A stretch of 64,000 bases of DNA, taken from NCBI RefSeq assembly GCF_014196505.1, contig NZ_JACIDW010000012.1, forward strand, positions 1-64,000. The letters are read 5' to 3'. A model generated the notes under the pieces. It was not told the origin of the DNA and made no database searches. It was given only the letters and a program-made list of their open reading frames with translations. This DNA comes from Rhizobium metallidurans (lineage in GTDB: Bacteria; Pseudomonadota; Alphaproteobacteria; Rhizobiales; Rhizobiaceae). The position numbers were made by a program, and so were the translations under genes. Positions 42,565 to 51,643 of the stretch are shown piece by piece (positions within the stretch are counted from its first letter, which is position 1; the number at the start of each line of letters is the position of its first letter).

Positions 42565-43255
42565 GTTTGAACTGAAGACCACGAAAATTCATGCAGAGCT
42601 CAAACGCCGGTTCTCGCGCCTGCCAATAATCAGCGTGACAGGCGTTAGGCGCGCAGAGAGCGCCCAACGCGCCCGCGCCGAGATCACCGATCACAAGCCC
42701 GGCGAGCAAATATGGACTTGGCGCCCAATCGCTGACTGGTCGGAGGCGGACGTCTTTGCATCGCTGGATGCCTGGGGCATCGAACCTCATCCAGCATACC
42801 GGCAGTTCGGATTGAGCCGGGTGTCGTGCCGCTTTTGCATCATGTCGAGTCTTCCGGATCTCGTCGCCGCCACCGGCCGGAAGGAAACCCATAATCTCTA
42901 TCGCCAGATGGTCGGCCTGGAGTGCCGCAGCACCTTCGCATTTCAGGGGGCGCGTTGGTTAGGCGACATCGCTCCCCATCTCCTTCAGCCGGATATGCGG
43001 GTTCGGCTGGCTGCAGCGAAGGAAAAGGCGGCCCGGCGCCGAACGGCCGAGCAACGTCTCACAAAGCAGATGCTCTATGTAAAGGGTTGGCCGACCCGAA
43101 TGCTGTCCGACGGCGAGGCCGATCTTCTTGCGGAGGTGCGCACGGAGATCAGTACCATGTTGGGTTTGCGTCCAGGCTTTCTCGATCGAGCTTCGATCCA
43201 TAATCGCTATGCCGAGCTGCTCGCAATTCGCGCCAGCAGGAGGACGGCGGAATGA
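42565..43255 (+). pseudogene. PAPS-reductase-like gene, 3' part
   Basis: The last 230 residues of the split gene: FELKTTKIHAELKRRFSRLP, IISVTGVRRAESAQRARAEI, WTWRPIADWSEADVFASLDA, then VSCRFCIMSSLPDLVAATGR with a C-x-x-C pair. The W-x-P-I-x-D-W motif is typical of PAPS-reductase/DndC-like enzymes that sense the bound nucleotide. The stop overlaps the start of the DUF6884 gene (ATGA), so the intact gene would have been translationally coupled to it. Confidence 0.85.
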
Positions 43256-43830
43256 CGACGGTCTCGACGTCTCGGCGATTGCTGATCCTGTCCTGCTCGA
43301 TGACCAAGCGTGCCGGCCCGAAATGGATGCCGGCGCGCAACCGGTACGATGGCCCTCTATGGCGCACTTTGCGCCATGTCGATCCCGGCGAACAAAAGGC
43401 GCGCGTCGCCATTCTGTCGGCGTATTACGGCTTTCGCGATGCCAGCATGGACATCGAGCAATACGAGGCGCGGATGACGCCCGAAATTGCTGCCGCCATG
43501 AAAACGGGCGGCCTCGGCACGCGATGGCCGCGCCCGAAGACCCAGCGGCGCATCATGCCATCCGGCGAACACGCCGGCGAGCACATCGCCTCGATGACGA
43601 GGTATGGCCGCGAGCCCTTCGTCGATGTCTGCCTCGTCGGAGGAGCCCTCTATCTCGACGTTATGCTTCATTTTGTCGAGCTTTTCCGCGAGGACGGCTT
43701 TGTGACGGGGAGCGCGCTTGTAACGGAGATCTGCGGGCCGTTCGGCATCATGCGAAAGCAGATGGCCGCCTGGCTGAACAGGCCTCTCTCCACAGCCGGC
43801 GACGACGCGGATGCCGGTCGGAAGCGGTGA
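43252..43830 (+). CDS. DUF6884-like protein
   Basis: A 192-residue protein with RRLLILSCSMTKRAGPKWMP, RNRYDGPLWRTLRHVDPGEQ, VAILSAYYGFRDASMDIEQY and CLVGGALYLDVMLHFVELFR. The pattern S-C-x-x-K, Y-D/T-G-P and L-S-A-x-Y-G fits the DUF6884/YaaA-like group, found in phages and plasmids, sometimes beside DNA-modification genes. Function is unproven. It was coupled to the PAPS-reductase-like gene, so the mobile element insertion may also have affected its expression. No other promoter is evident before it. Confidence 0.75.
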   Translation: MTTVSTSRRLLILSCSMTKRAGPKWMPARNRYDGPLWRTLRHVDPGEQKARVAILSAYYGFRDASMDIEQYEARMTPEIAAAMKTGGLGTRWPRPKTQRRIMPSGEHAGEHIASMTRYGREPFVDVCLVGGALYLDVMLHFVELFREDGFVTGSALVTEICGPFGIMRKQMAAWLNRPLSTAGDDADAGRKR

Positions 43831-43875
43831 TGGCGGCGGATGAGGTTGGAGGGAGAGGGGGGAAGGGGTGTTCGT

Positions 43876-43917
43876 GGCGGGTTGAGGTTGTCGGAGAGAG
43901 GCTCCGGCCAGCCCGCC
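43876..43917 (+). promoter_or_regulatory. Purine-rich structured leader, copy 2
   Basis: GGCGGG (43876-43881) pairs with CCCGCC (43912-43917) around GGAGAGAGGCTCC, after a G/A-rich tract at 43845-43868, and is followed by GGAG and the ParB-like start. It matches copy 1 in order, spacing and several stretches (GGCGGGTTG, GGAGAGAG, GCCCGCC). Confidence 0.5.
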
Positions 43918-43930
43918 ACGGAGAAACGAC

Positions 43931-46084
43931 ATGGCACAGGCCATTCAGAAAATCACGCTCAATGCGGGGCGCGATATCCCCTTCAACAAGCTCGTCCTCA
44001 GCCAGCAGAACGTCCGCAAGACGAAGGCGGGCGTGTCGATCGAGGAACTCGCCGAAGACATCGCCCATCGCGGTCTTTTGACCAGCCTGAACGTCCGCGC
44101 CGAGGTAGACGGCGACGGCAATGAAACCGGCATCTACCGCATTCCGGCCGGCGGTCGCCGCTATCGCGCGCTCGAACTTCTTGTCAGCCAGAAGAAGCTT
44201 GCCAAGACAGCCGCCATTCCCTGCATCGTCAGCAAAGGCGACACGCTCGAGGTCGAGGATTCACTCGCCGAAAACGTCAAGCGTGTCGACCTGCACCCGC
44301 TGGACGAGTTCCGGGCCATCATGACGTTGCGCGAGCAGGGCCTCGACGAGGAAGACATCGCCGCCCGCTTCCATATGTCGGTCGCAACCGTGAAGCAGCG
44401 CATGCGCCTGGCGTCGGTCTCGCCGCGCCTCCTCGAACTCTATGCCAATGACGAGATGAAGCTCGGCCAGGTGATGGCGTTCTCCATCACCAACGACCAT
44501 GTCCGCCAGGAACAGGTGTGGGACACGATCTCGCGGTCGCATAATCAGGATGCCTATTATATCCGCCGGATGCTGACCGAAACCGCGGTCCGGGCCTCGG
44601 ACCGCCGTGCCATCTATGTCGGCATCGAGGTCTATGAGGCAGCCGGCGGTGTCGTGATGCGTGACCTGTTCGAGCAGGACAGTGGCGGGTGGCTGCAGGA
44701 TCCGGCGCTGCTCGAGCAGCTCGTGCTCGAACAGCTGACCACTGAGGCGGAAGCGCTGAAAGCCGAAGAGGGCTGGAAGTGGGTCGAGGCCGCGTTCGAC
44801 TTCCCCTACGGCCACACATCCGGTCTTCGCCGCTTCTACGGAGAACGGGCGGAATTCAGTGAGGAAGAGCTTGCGCGGCATGATGCGCTGAAGGCGGAAT
44901 ACGACAGGCTCGACGCGGAATACGCCGAGGCGGATGAGCAGTCCGATGAGACCGAGGCTCGTCTTGAGGAACTCGGCAACGCGCTGGATGCCCTCAACGA
45001 TCGACCTTACGTTTTCGACAGGCAAGAAGTCGCCCGCGGCGGCGCCTTCATCTCGCTTGCCGCCAATGGCGAGCCGAAGATCGAACGCGGTTTCGTCCGA
45101 CCCGAAGACGAAACCGTCGCCGAGCCGGAAAGCGGTGATGCCGATGACGGCACCGATGATGCTCAAAGCGAGACTGACACTGCTGCCACTTCCGCGAATG
45201 GCGGTATCTCGGTCAACGGAAAGCCTGCCGCCGTCGAGGAGCCGGAGGAAGACGACGGCAAGGTTCGTCCGCTTTCCGATCGCGTCATCGAGGATCTGAC
45301 GGCGGCCCGCACCGTCGCTCTGCGCAATGCGGTGGCCAACGATCCCGTCATGGCCTTCATTGCCGCCTTGCATGTCGCGGTCCTGAAGATCTTCTATCGA
45401 TACGGCAGCGACTCATGCCTCGAGATCACGCTGCAGCACACCGCCTTCAGCCAGACGCAGGGCCTCGGCGACACGGTCTGGGCAAAGGAGATCGAGCAGC
45501 GGCAGGAATCCTGGGGCTATGATCTCCCCGGCAACGCCGACGAGGTCTGGGACTACCTGATCGCGCTCGACCAGGATAGCCGCATGGCGCTCTTTGCCCA
45601 TTGCGTCTCGCTGTCGGTGAATACCACCGTGCAGGCATGGAACCGGCGAACCAAGGAAAACGCCCATGCGACGCAGCTCGCCCGCTCGCTTGGCTTCGGC
45701 ATGGTTACCGCTGGCTGGACGCCGACGGTCGACAACTACCTCGGCCGCGTGACCAAGGCGCACATCCTGCAGGCGGTCCGCGAGGCGAAGGGCGAGCAGT
45801 CGGCGCAGCTGATCGACCACCTGAAGAAGCCCGACATGGCGCGCGAAGCCGCCCGGTTGCTCGAAGGCAGCGGATGGCTTCCCGAAGTGCTGCGGCTGCC
45901 GGTCGATCAGGTTCAGGAGGCGGCGGAGGCCGATGCCGTCGTATCCGATGTTGTCGTCGAGGACGCTACGGCCGAGGCCGCGGACATCGATCTGCCGTCC
46001 TTCCTGACTGAGGACACGGATGCCGCAAACGCGGCCGACGCTTCGATCGATGGCGACGGCGAACATCTCGAAGCCGCCGAGTAA
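43931..46084 (+). CDS. Large ParB/Spo0J-like protein
   Basis: A 717-residue protein with a ParB-type nuclease/CTPase domain at about 15-110 (LVLSQQNVRKTKAGVSIEEL, IPAGGRRYRALELL with the G-x-R-R motif, DSLAENVKRVDLHPLDEF) and a helix-turn-helix at about 135-170 (EEDIAARFHMSVATVKQRMR). The rest is long, acidic in the middle (residues 300-450) and helical. It is far longer than partition ParB and lacks a neighbouring ParA, so a role in plasmid partition is doubtful; such proteins are common in the conserved accessory block of rhizobial plasmids. Start after CGGAGAAACGAC. Confidence 0.88.
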   Translation: MAQAIQKITLNAGRDIPFNKLVLSQQNVRKTKAGVSIEELAEDIAHRGLLTSLNVRAEVDGDGNETGIYRIPAGGRRYRALELLVSQKKLAKTAAIPCIVSKGDTLEVEDSLAENVKRVDLHPLDEFRAIMTLREQGLDEEDIAARFHMSVATVKQRMRLASVSPRLLELYANDEMKLGQVMAFSITNDHVRQEQVWDTISRSHNQDAYYIRRMLTETAVRASDRRAIYVGIEVYEAAGGVVMRDLFEQDSGGWLQDPALLEQLVLEQLTTEAEALKAEEGWKWVEAAFDFPYGHTSGLRRFYGERAEFSEEELARHDALKAEYDRLDAEYAEADEQSDETEARLEELGNALDALNDRPYVFDRQEVARGGAFISLAANGEPKIERGFVRPEDETVAEPESGDADDGTDDAQSETDTAATSANGGISVNGKPAAVEEPEEDDGKVRPLSDRVIEDLTAARTVALRNAVANDPVMAFIAALHVAVLKIFYRYGSDSCLEITLQHTAFSQTQGLGDTVWAKEIEQRQESWGYDLPGNADEVWDYLIALDQDSRMALFAHCVSLSVNTTVQAWNRRTKENAHATQLARSLGFGMVTAGWTPTVDNYLGRVTKAHILQAVREAKGEQSAQLIDHLKKPDMAREAARLLEGSGWLPEVLRLPVDQVQEAAEADAVVSDVVVEDATAEAADIDLPSFLTEDTDAANAADASIDGDGEHLEAAE

Positions 46085-46110
46085 CCACTCCCGGATCCCA
46101 AGCTCACGAA

Positions 46111-46142
46111 AGCCCGGCGCTCAGCCGGGCTTCTCTGTTTTT
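46111..46142 (+). terminator. Terminator-like hairpin just before a start codon (type A)
   Basis: AGCCCGGC (46111-46118) and GCCGGGCT (46124-46131) flank GCTCA, followed by TTCTCTGTTTTTC, only 13 bp before the ATG at 46155. It resembles an intrinsic terminator of the ParB-like gene, yet the next gene's ribosome site follows at once. The same arrangement recurs at 48769 and 53404. Confidence 0.6.
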
Positions 46143-46154
46143 CAGGAAAGCGTC

Positions 46155-46811
46155 ATGCCTGCCTACACGATCGAAACGACCTACACCCTGCCGGTATTCC
46201 GGCATGCGACCTATGTCGCCGACACGCCCGAGGCTGCCTGCAAGGCGGCACTCGGTGACGACAACTGGGAGTCTCTGAAGAAAAATTACGATTCCTCCGG
46301 TGAGATCCACGTAACCGGCATCTGGGAAGGCGAGAATACCGCCTATGCCGGATCGCCGGTGACAGTCCCTTCGCAGTTCGATGAAGGAATACAACGTCGG
46401 GCCCACCACTTCGAAATCCTGCTCGGCCTGCTGAAGATGATGGCCCACGATGCCCATGCGGGCAGTCAGCCGCCGCTCGACTGGCTTGCCAAATCGGATT
46501 GGGCGATAGCGCGGGGTGAAGCGATTCTGGCCGGTTCCGCCGATCCCGCCGATCCGGTCGTCGCGCCAAAGCCGAGCCATGTCCTTGCACGTCTGGACGA
46601 AGAGCACGTGCGCAGCGCGATCGCCTCGGTGCTCGATGTCGATGACAGCTTCCGATCGGTCTCGCCGGCTCTGGTGACGGATGAAGACGTCCGAGTTGCC
46701 TGCGAAGCCATCGTCGCAACCGCGGATCTCTCCGATGCCGTGAGCAATGCGGAGTTTCTGGCGGCAATGGAGGCGATCCGGGCGGCGCACCGTCGGCTTC
46801 AGCCGGGTTGA
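46155..46811 (+). CDS. Hypothetical plasmid protein
   Basis: A 218-residue acidic protein. The N-terminus YTIETTYTLPVFRHATYVAD followed by TPEAACKAALGDDNWESLKK is a compact domain found in many rhizobial plasmid proteins; the rest is helical (FEILLGLLKMMAHDAHAGSQ). Start preceded by CAGGAAAGCGTC. No function is known. It is the second + strand gene of the accessory block, in line with ParB-like and antirestriction genes. Confidence 0.72.
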   Translation: MPAYTIETTYTLPVFRHATYVADTPEAACKAALGDDNWESLKKNYDSSGEIHVTGIWEGENTAYAGSPVTVPSQFDEGIQRRAHHFEILLGLLKMMAHDAHAGSQPPLDWLAKSDWAIARGEAILAGSADPADPVVAPKPSHVLARLDEEHVRSAIASVLDVDDSFRSVSPALVTDEDVRVACEAIVATADLSDAVSNAEFLAAMEAIRAAHRRLQPG

Positions 46812-46955
46812 CGCACCGGGGGTGATTATCCGGCGCGCGTGGAACCCGGCGGCTGCGGCCGGCGAGAGGCGAGAGTTTGGCCGGGAAGGGGGCAGGCCGG
46901 GCGGGCGAAGAGAGGGCAGCCCGGTCTCGACCCAACGCCTCTCCGGAGAGAATCA

Positions 46956-47378
46956 ATGTCCAGTTCCGATATAACGCCCCTGGCCGCGGCGATTGTCCCT
47001 GATGAGCGCCGCGCGGGATTCCTTCCGACCCTGTTCGGGCGTTCGCTCCTCATCATCGGCGAGAATGCCGTCTACGGTCTCATGGAGAGACTCAGCCCGC
47101 TCGATTACGGCGGCGGGTTCTGGGATTTCTACGAGCAGGACGGCAAGCCGCTGTTTCTGGCTCCGAGATCGACATCGCGTTTCAGGATCACCGGCGAAAT
47201 CACCGGGTTCCAGGGGGACGTCTCGGCGGAGGCTGCCGGGATGATCGCGACGCTGTTTGCCTTCTCGCATCTCTCCTTCAAGCATCAATCCGATCATCTC
47301 TCGGAAGGCTACGGTCGCCTCTACGCCTACGCTGCGGATCATCCCGAAGCCTCGGAGATCTTTCAGGCGATCGATTGA
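46956..47378 (+). CDS. Antirestriction protein, ArdB/KlcA family
   Basis: A 140-residue protein. RRAGFLPTLFGRSLLIIGEN, AVYGLMERLSPLDYGGGFWD, FYEQDGKPLFLAPRSTSRFR and LSEGYGRLYAYAADHPEA follow the ArdB/KlcA plan, including the F-W-x-F-Y-E core and a long helix with H. ArdB/KlcA proteins protect incoming plasmids from type I restriction in vivo without acting as DNA mimics. Start at 46956 after CCGGAGAGAATCA. The preceding 140 bp form a GC-rich, purine-rich leader. Confidence 0.85.
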   Translation: MSSSDITPLAAAIVPDERRAGFLPTLFGRSLLIIGENAVYGLMERLSPLDYGGGFWDFYEQDGKPLFLAPRSTSRFRITGEITGFQGDVSAEAAGMIATLFAFSHLSFKHQSDHLSEGYGRLYAYAADHPEASEIFQAID

Positions 47379-47387
47379 CGATCTGCG

Positions 47388-47413
47388 CTGCGCCGCCGCC
47401 TCAGGCGGCGCAG
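47388..47413 (+). terminator. Hairpin after the antirestriction gene
   Basis: CTGCGCCGCC (47388-47397) and its exact complement (47404-47413) flank six bases, 10 bp past the stop. There is no T-run, so termination would need Rho or the hairpin may serve mRNA stability. The following 120 bp lead to the DUF932 gene and hold a GC-rich stretch around 47480-47505. Confidence 0.5.
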
Positions 47414-47537
47414 TCGTCTGCCCCACCATGCCGCGCCGCCGATGCACTGTGGCGCCCATGGTTCAAGGCGCATTCGCCCGCCCGGTTGTCCGCAGGAGCG
47501 GTCGGCCGCGCGCTCTTACTTTCAAGGAGACACCAAC

Positions 47538-48728
47538 ATGCACACGATGATTTCCAACTCCCGCCCGACCTCGTCAGGTTTCAAGGTCGATATATCCCGC
47601 GGCGAACGCATCGGCCGCGTGTCGTCGGAATGGTTCTCGCGTCCAGACGACGAGCGCTACCTGTCGCTTTCCGATCTTCATCGCGCCGTCAGCGCCCGGA
47701 CCGAACGGGCCCGTGTCCGCACCGTCGAAACCGCCGACATCCACGTTGAAGCGACCCGCGACAATACCGAGCGCATGTCGCTGATCCTGCCTGGCAGCCG
47801 CGAGCCGTTGGCCCCGACCCATTGGAGCTACGGTCAGCTCTGCAGTCTGGTCGGCGCGCCGGCGAGCTACATGCGCCAACTCCCGGCACCGCTCGCCGCC
47901 ATCAATCTCCAACATGGCTTGCTCAATCACAACGCCGAAACGGTCAAGACGCTGGAGATGGACGACGGTCGCCTCGAACTGCGCGCCGTGACCGGCCCCG
48001 AATACGGGCGGATCTGGGACAGGGATTTGATCGTGGCCATCATGAACATTGCAGGCAATGGCACAGGCGACACGATCTGGAAGGTTCCCGGCCTGCTCGA
48101 CTGGTCGACCATGACCCACAATCCCTTCGTCGACATCACGAAGGACACGACGACGCTTTATGCCAGCGACCGCGATGTCTTCGTCTTCCTTTGCGATGAC
48201 ACCCATCCGATCGAAGCAGGCCGCCTGCCAAACGGCGAGCCCGATCTGTATTTTCGCGGCTTTTACGCCTGGAACTCAGAAGTCGGTTCGAAAACCCTTG
48301 GGATCGCAAGCTTCTACCTGCGGGCCGTGTGCGCCAACAGGAATCTCTGGGGCACCGAGAACTTCGAGGAGATCACCATCCGCCACTCAAAATTCGCAGC
48401 CCAGCGTTTCGCCCACGAAGCCGCCCCGGCGCTGACGAATTTCGCCAATTCCTCGCCAGCGCCGTTTATCGCCGGCATTCGCGCTGCCCGCGAACGCATC
48501 GTCGCCCGCAATGAAGACGATCGCTCGGAGTTCCTGCGCAAGCGTGGCTTCTCAAAGGCCGAAACCAGCAAAATAATCGAGACTGTTCTCAGAGAGGAAG
48601 GGCGACCGCCCGAGAGCATTTTTGACTTTGTGCAGGGCATCACAGCGCTGGCACGAGGGAAGTCGCATCAGGACACCCGGCTCGAACTTGAAGGCAAGGC
48701 GAAGAGGCTGCTCGAAAGCGCCGCCTGA
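47538..48728 (+). CDS. DUF932 family protein
   Basis: A 396-residue protein. DUF932 covers roughly residues 55-300: THWSYGQLCSLVGAPASYMR, ALTGPEYGRIWD-type segment AVTGPEYGRIWDRDLIVAIM, ASDRDVFVFLCDDTHPIEAG, YFRGFYAWNSEVGSKTLGIA, CANRNLWGTENFEEITIRHS. DUF932 proteins occur on plasmids, phages and conjugative elements and are of unknown biochemistry, often near anti-defence or ssDNA-binding genes. The start follows CAAGGAGACACCAAC. Intact. Confidence 0.9.
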   Translation: MHTMISNSRPTSSGFKVDISRGERIGRVSSEWFSRPDDERYLSLSDLHRAVSARTERARVRTVETADIHVEATRDNTERMSLILPGSREPLAPTHWSYGQLCSLVGAPASYMRQLPAPLAAINLQHGLLNHNAETVKTLEMDDGRLELRAVTGPEYGRIWDRDLIVAIMNIAGNGTGDTIWKVPGLLDWSTMTHNPFVDITKDTTTLYASDRDVFVFLCDDTHPIEAGRLPNGEPDLYFRGFYAWNSEVGSKTLGIASFYLRAVCANRNLWGTENFEEITIRHSKFAAQRFAHEAAPALTNFANSSPAPFIAGIRAARERIVARNEDDRSEFLRKRGFSKAETSKIIETVLREEGRPPESIFDFVQGITALARGKSHQDTRLELEGKAKRLLESAA

Positions 48729-48768
48729 CTCCGTCATTCACCGCCCATCCTCATCCATCCCGTTCATC

Positions 48769-48788
48769 GCCCGGCCATCGCGCCGGGC
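48769..48788 (+). terminator. Terminator-like hairpin just before a start codon (type A)
   Basis: GCCCGGC (48769-48775) and GCCGGGC (48782-48788) flank CATCGC, followed by TTCTCCGTTCACGGAAAGG and the ATG at 48815. Same layout as at 46111 and 53404. Confidence 0.55.
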
Positions 48789-48814
48789 TTCTCCGTTCAC
48801 GGAAAGGAAACGTC

Positions 48815-49816
48815 ATGACCCCGCTCGAAACCAGAATCTATAGTCGTCCGCCCATCCCGCTGGCAGACATCAGTCCTCTCGAAATGCTGCTCCTCACCAA
48901 TGTGCTCGAGTGCAGCGAAACCGATGAGGGCCTTGTCCTGTTCACGGACTTCGGACCGACCAACCCGATCCGTGTGCCGCGCAGCGAGCTGATCGTCGCG
49001 TTTCGCGCCTCATCGCAATATGCCGAGGATCCGTTCAACATCTTCATCGCCGACCGTGTCCTCGCACTTCTGCCGGCAGGCAGCAACACAGTCGAGGACG
49101 ATGTGATGATCGACATCGACCTTAGCCAGTTCCCGTGGCAGTTCGTGGTGCAGGGTATCGTCGCGCGATCAGTGGATTTGCGTGAGGTCACGGTGATCCA
49201 ATGGATGAATCACCCCTCGCAACGTCCAGAGAGCTACGGCGCCAGCGTTTCGCTGATCACCGCCAAGACCATCCATCATGCCACAAGCGAGGATCTTCTC
49301 GCCCGGTTCAGGCTTGAGGACAAGGCCCTCCCGTCTGCGGCATCGTCGGCTGCCGCTTCAGAGGACCACAACGCTTTGACCAGCGACGCTGCAGGCGATC
49401 TGTTCACGGTGAAACAGCTTGAGACGGCTCTCTGCATCTGGGAGGCGATGCTTTATTTCCGCGGGCTGAATCAGCTTGGACAGCCGGTCCCGGACAATAT
49501 CGTCCGCATGTCCGAGGTCTGGGATGCGGTCGGATGGCAAGCGATGCGTTCCCATGTTCGCGAGATCGTGCCGCTTGCACTCGACGTCCATGAGGACGTT
49601 TCGGAGGAGCTTGAGGAAGAAGGTTTCACCTTCGATTTCGATTTCGCGCCGGCGTTCGTCGAGACCCTCTCCTGGTCCGAGGATGGCGCCTTCCGAGAAG
49701 GCGAACCGGAGGAGTTCCTTGAAGACGTGATGGTGGCCGTCAGGCGCCATCGACAGGACGTCGTCGCGCGAACCACATCGAGCTTCAATCCGCCTTCATG
49801 CCAAGTCGGCTCATGA
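48815..49816 (+). CDS. Hypothetical plasmid protein, acidic
   Basis: A 333-residue acidic protein, two regions joined by a Ser/Ala linker near residue 175. The first reads LADISPLEMLLLTNVLECSE, VPRSELIVAFRASSQYAEDP; the second QLETALCIWEAMLYFRGLNQ, then EELEEEGFTFDFDFAPAFVE. No family is recognised, but the gene order (DUF932, this gene, short gene) recurs on rhizobial plasmids as far as I know. Start after GGAAAGGAAACGTC. Confidence 0.72.
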   Translation: MTPLETRIYSRPPIPLADISPLEMLLLTNVLECSETDEGLVLFTDFGPTNPIRVPRSELIVAFRASSQYAEDPFNIFIADRVLALLPAGSNTVEDDVMIDIDLSQFPWQFVVQGIVARSVDLREVTVIQWMNHPSQRPESYGASVSLITAKTIHHATSEDLLARFRLEDKALPSAASSAAASEDHNALTSDAAGDLFTVKQLETALCIWEAMLYFRGLNQLGQPVPDNIVRMSEVWDAVGWQAMRSHVREIVPLALDVHEDVSEELEEEGFTFDFDFAPAFVETLSWSEDGAFREGEPEEFLEDVMVAVRRHRQDVVARTTSSFNPPSCQVGS

Positions 49817-49831
49817 GGAAAGGCGTTACCT

Positions 49832-50140
49832 ATGTCCTTGTTCAACACAATTTCACTCTCACCAATGCAATTGGGGCGACTGCAGACCGCTCTCGATCGG
49901 CAATACCGCTTCGACGGCGTCGTCAAAACGCTCCGGTCTCATATCGAGGAATTGGCTGCAGCCGGCCAGCTGGAACTCAGCGAAGGGGACGGAATGATCG
50001 ATTATTCCCGGACTCACTTCAACCGGCTTGGCTCGTATGCAGAGCAGGACGCCTATATCGCCCGCCTCAAGGCCAGGCGATACTTCTACCTGAACGGATG
50101 GGTGGTTCCAAAGCTGGTATACGATGCGATCAAGCGCTGA
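49832..50140 (+). CDS. Small hypothetical plasmid protein
   Basis: A 102-residue protein: LSPMQLGRLQTALDRQYRFD, VVKTLRSHIEELAAAGQLEL, then DAYIARLKARRYFYLNGWVV. The R-Y-F-Y-L-N-G-W-x-V-P-K ending is distinctive. It lies 15 bp after the previous gene, probably in one transcript. Its end converges on and overlaps the next - strand gene by 11 bp. Function unknown. Confidence 0.7.
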   Translation: MSLFNTISLSPMQLGRLQTALDRQYRFDGVVKTLRSHIEELAAAGQLELSEGDGMIDYSRTHFNRLGSYAEQDAYIARLKARRYFYLNGWVVPKLVYDAIKR

Positions 50141-50315
50141 TGTCGCCGGCGTTCTTGTTCGCCACCGCTTCAGCGCTCTCTTCGGCCATTAGTTCGCCGG
50201 TGACCTGATCGCCCGCAGCTTTGAGGTCGACCTTGTCCCAGATCGAATTCTTGCCCCGGGACAGGCGACGCGGGTTCTTGATCTCCACGACGAACGGTTT
50301 TTTCGCAGGTTTCAT
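50130..50315 (-). CDS. Small basic plasmid protein
   Basis: A 61-residue protein: MKPAKKPFVVEIKNPRRLSR, then GKNSIWDKVDLKAAGDQVTG. The start at 50315 is chosen because the homologue-like sequence begins there, although the preceding bases (CAACGGAATCCC) give only a weak ribosome site; the frame is open to 50411. Function unknown. It follows the DUF1173 gene on the same strand after 92 bp. Confidence 0.6.
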   Translation of the reverse strand: MKPAKKPFVVEIKNPRRLSRGKNSIWDKVDLKAAGDQVTGELMAEESAEAVANKNAGDISA

Positions 50316-50407
50316 GGGATTCCGTTGGACAGATGAAGCGTCGAACCGCCGAGGTGCTATTATTCGGCGCGGTCTGTCAACGCCCTGCGGATATGTGGTT
50401 TTGCGGA

Positions 50408-51598
50408 TCATGGCAGGCGCGGGATCTCACCCTCCGCCACCCGCCAGACCCAGGGCGTGATCTCCGGTCTCGTCTCGATCATGTCAGCCAGCGCCCGCTC
50501 AAATTCCTCTCCGGCGCTCGCCGGCACGATGAACATGGCGACGGGAGCCGGTTTCTGTTCCGGTAACGTCACTGACACGATCGGCGCATCCCGTGCCAGA
50601 TTGAAACGCAACCCCTTGACGCTCTTTCGCTTGAGGTGACCGAGCTTCTCCAGAAGCCGCAGCTCGTGAATGTCTTCGAACGGAAGCCAGTTCTCGTTGA
50701 CCACCATCAGCGCGACCTCTTCGACCGCCGCGATGCCGGCGGCCGAGACGCCGAAGGTAGCTATGACGATCAGATGGAACGCCTCGTTCGAGCGCCACAG
50801 TTCGAGTTCGAGCTCATAGCGCGCTGCGAGCCGCCGCCATGCGCCCTCCTCGATCATCAGCGGAAAAGGCATATGCCGCACCACGATCCTCTGCCCCTCA
50901 CGTGCGGCGGAGAACTCCTTCACTTCGGCTACGATCATCATCAGCTTGCGTGGACCAGCACCCGTCGCCTGCACGCCCTTGAGCGCCGCGGCGCGCCGGG
51001 CGGCGATCCCTTCCTTGTCCTCGGGATGAAACACTTCCGGCACGAAGAGCATTTCGCCCAAGATGGCGCCTCTTGCCGTCATCTGCGCGGCGGCATTGAG
51101 AAGGCTTGCTCGTACCCGGCCCCAGCCGCGCCTGCCTGCCCAAGTCGAACGCCATTCCGTCAGTTCGCCGGCCTCCCAGAGATAATGCAGCATCGCCCGC
51201 AGCGACAATTTCCTGGGCTCGCTCCGGATCCCGTGTTCTGACGGTTCAGCCAGCGCGCTGGGTGCTGCGCGAGGCCCGCGCTTCGTCAGCGAAAAATCCA
51301 GCTTCAGGTCGGCCTTGCCACTGGCATCGATCTGGATCGCATTGCCGATCAACGGGCCAAGGCCGGAAAGCTCGTAGGGAGGCTCATAGGAGGGGCAGGC
51401 AGGATCGTGATCGCGTCCCGACAGCGGCATCCGCTTGATGAGATACTGGTCTTCGACGCGTGCGATGTACATCGGCGCCGGCGGCGCCTTGCACATGCAC
51501 ATCGGGCGAAGGCGCTGCTCGTAGGCCTGCGGGAGGAATGCCCGCAATTCGGGCGAGGATTCCTCGATCACCCGGTCCCCGATCGTGAACTTTCGCAC
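50408..51598 (-). CDS. DUF1173 family protein
   Basis: A 396-residue protein typical of alphaproteobacterial plasmids. MRKFTIGDRVIEESSPELRA, then the Cys pairs RPMCMCKAPPAPMYIAR and DHDPACPSYEPPYELSG, suggest a zinc-binding N-terminus. The middle has LSLRAMLHYLWEAGELTEWR and WGRVRASLLNAAAQMTARG, and the C-terminal half RFNLARDAPIVSVTLPEQKP. Function unknown. A GTG start at 51598. It is one of few - strand genes in this block, divergent from a degraded PAPS-reductase-like gene, with an AT-rich operator-like repeat between. Confidence 0.87.
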   Translation of the reverse strand: MRKFTIGDRVIEESSPELRAFLPQAYEQRLRPMCMCKAPPAPMYIARVEDQYLIKRMPLSGRDHDPACPSYEPPYELSGLGPLIGNAIQIDASGKADLKLDFSLTKRGPRAAPSALAEPSEHGIRSEPRKLSLRAMLHYLWEAGELTEWRSTWAGRRGWGRVRASLLNAAAQMTARGAILGEMLFVPEVFHPEDKEGIAARRAAALKGVQATGAGPRKLMMIVAEVKEFSAAREGQRIVVRHMPFPLMIEEGAWRRLAARYELELELWRSNEAFHLIVIATFGVSAAGIAAVEEVALMVVNENWLPFEDIHELRLLEKLGHLKRKSVKGLRFNLARDAPIVSVTLPEQKPAPVAMFIVPASAGEEFERALADMIETRPEITPWVWRVAEGEIPRLP

Positions 51599-51643
51599 CT
51601 CTGTTCTCTCCGTCTCTTTGTCGAAGCTATACGGCCACCATGC

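Noticed and set aside
43931..46084. Plasmid partition role for the ParB-like protein
   Set aside because: It is over twice ParB length, has no ParA partner and no visible parS array; treated as a ParB-fold accessory protein instead.
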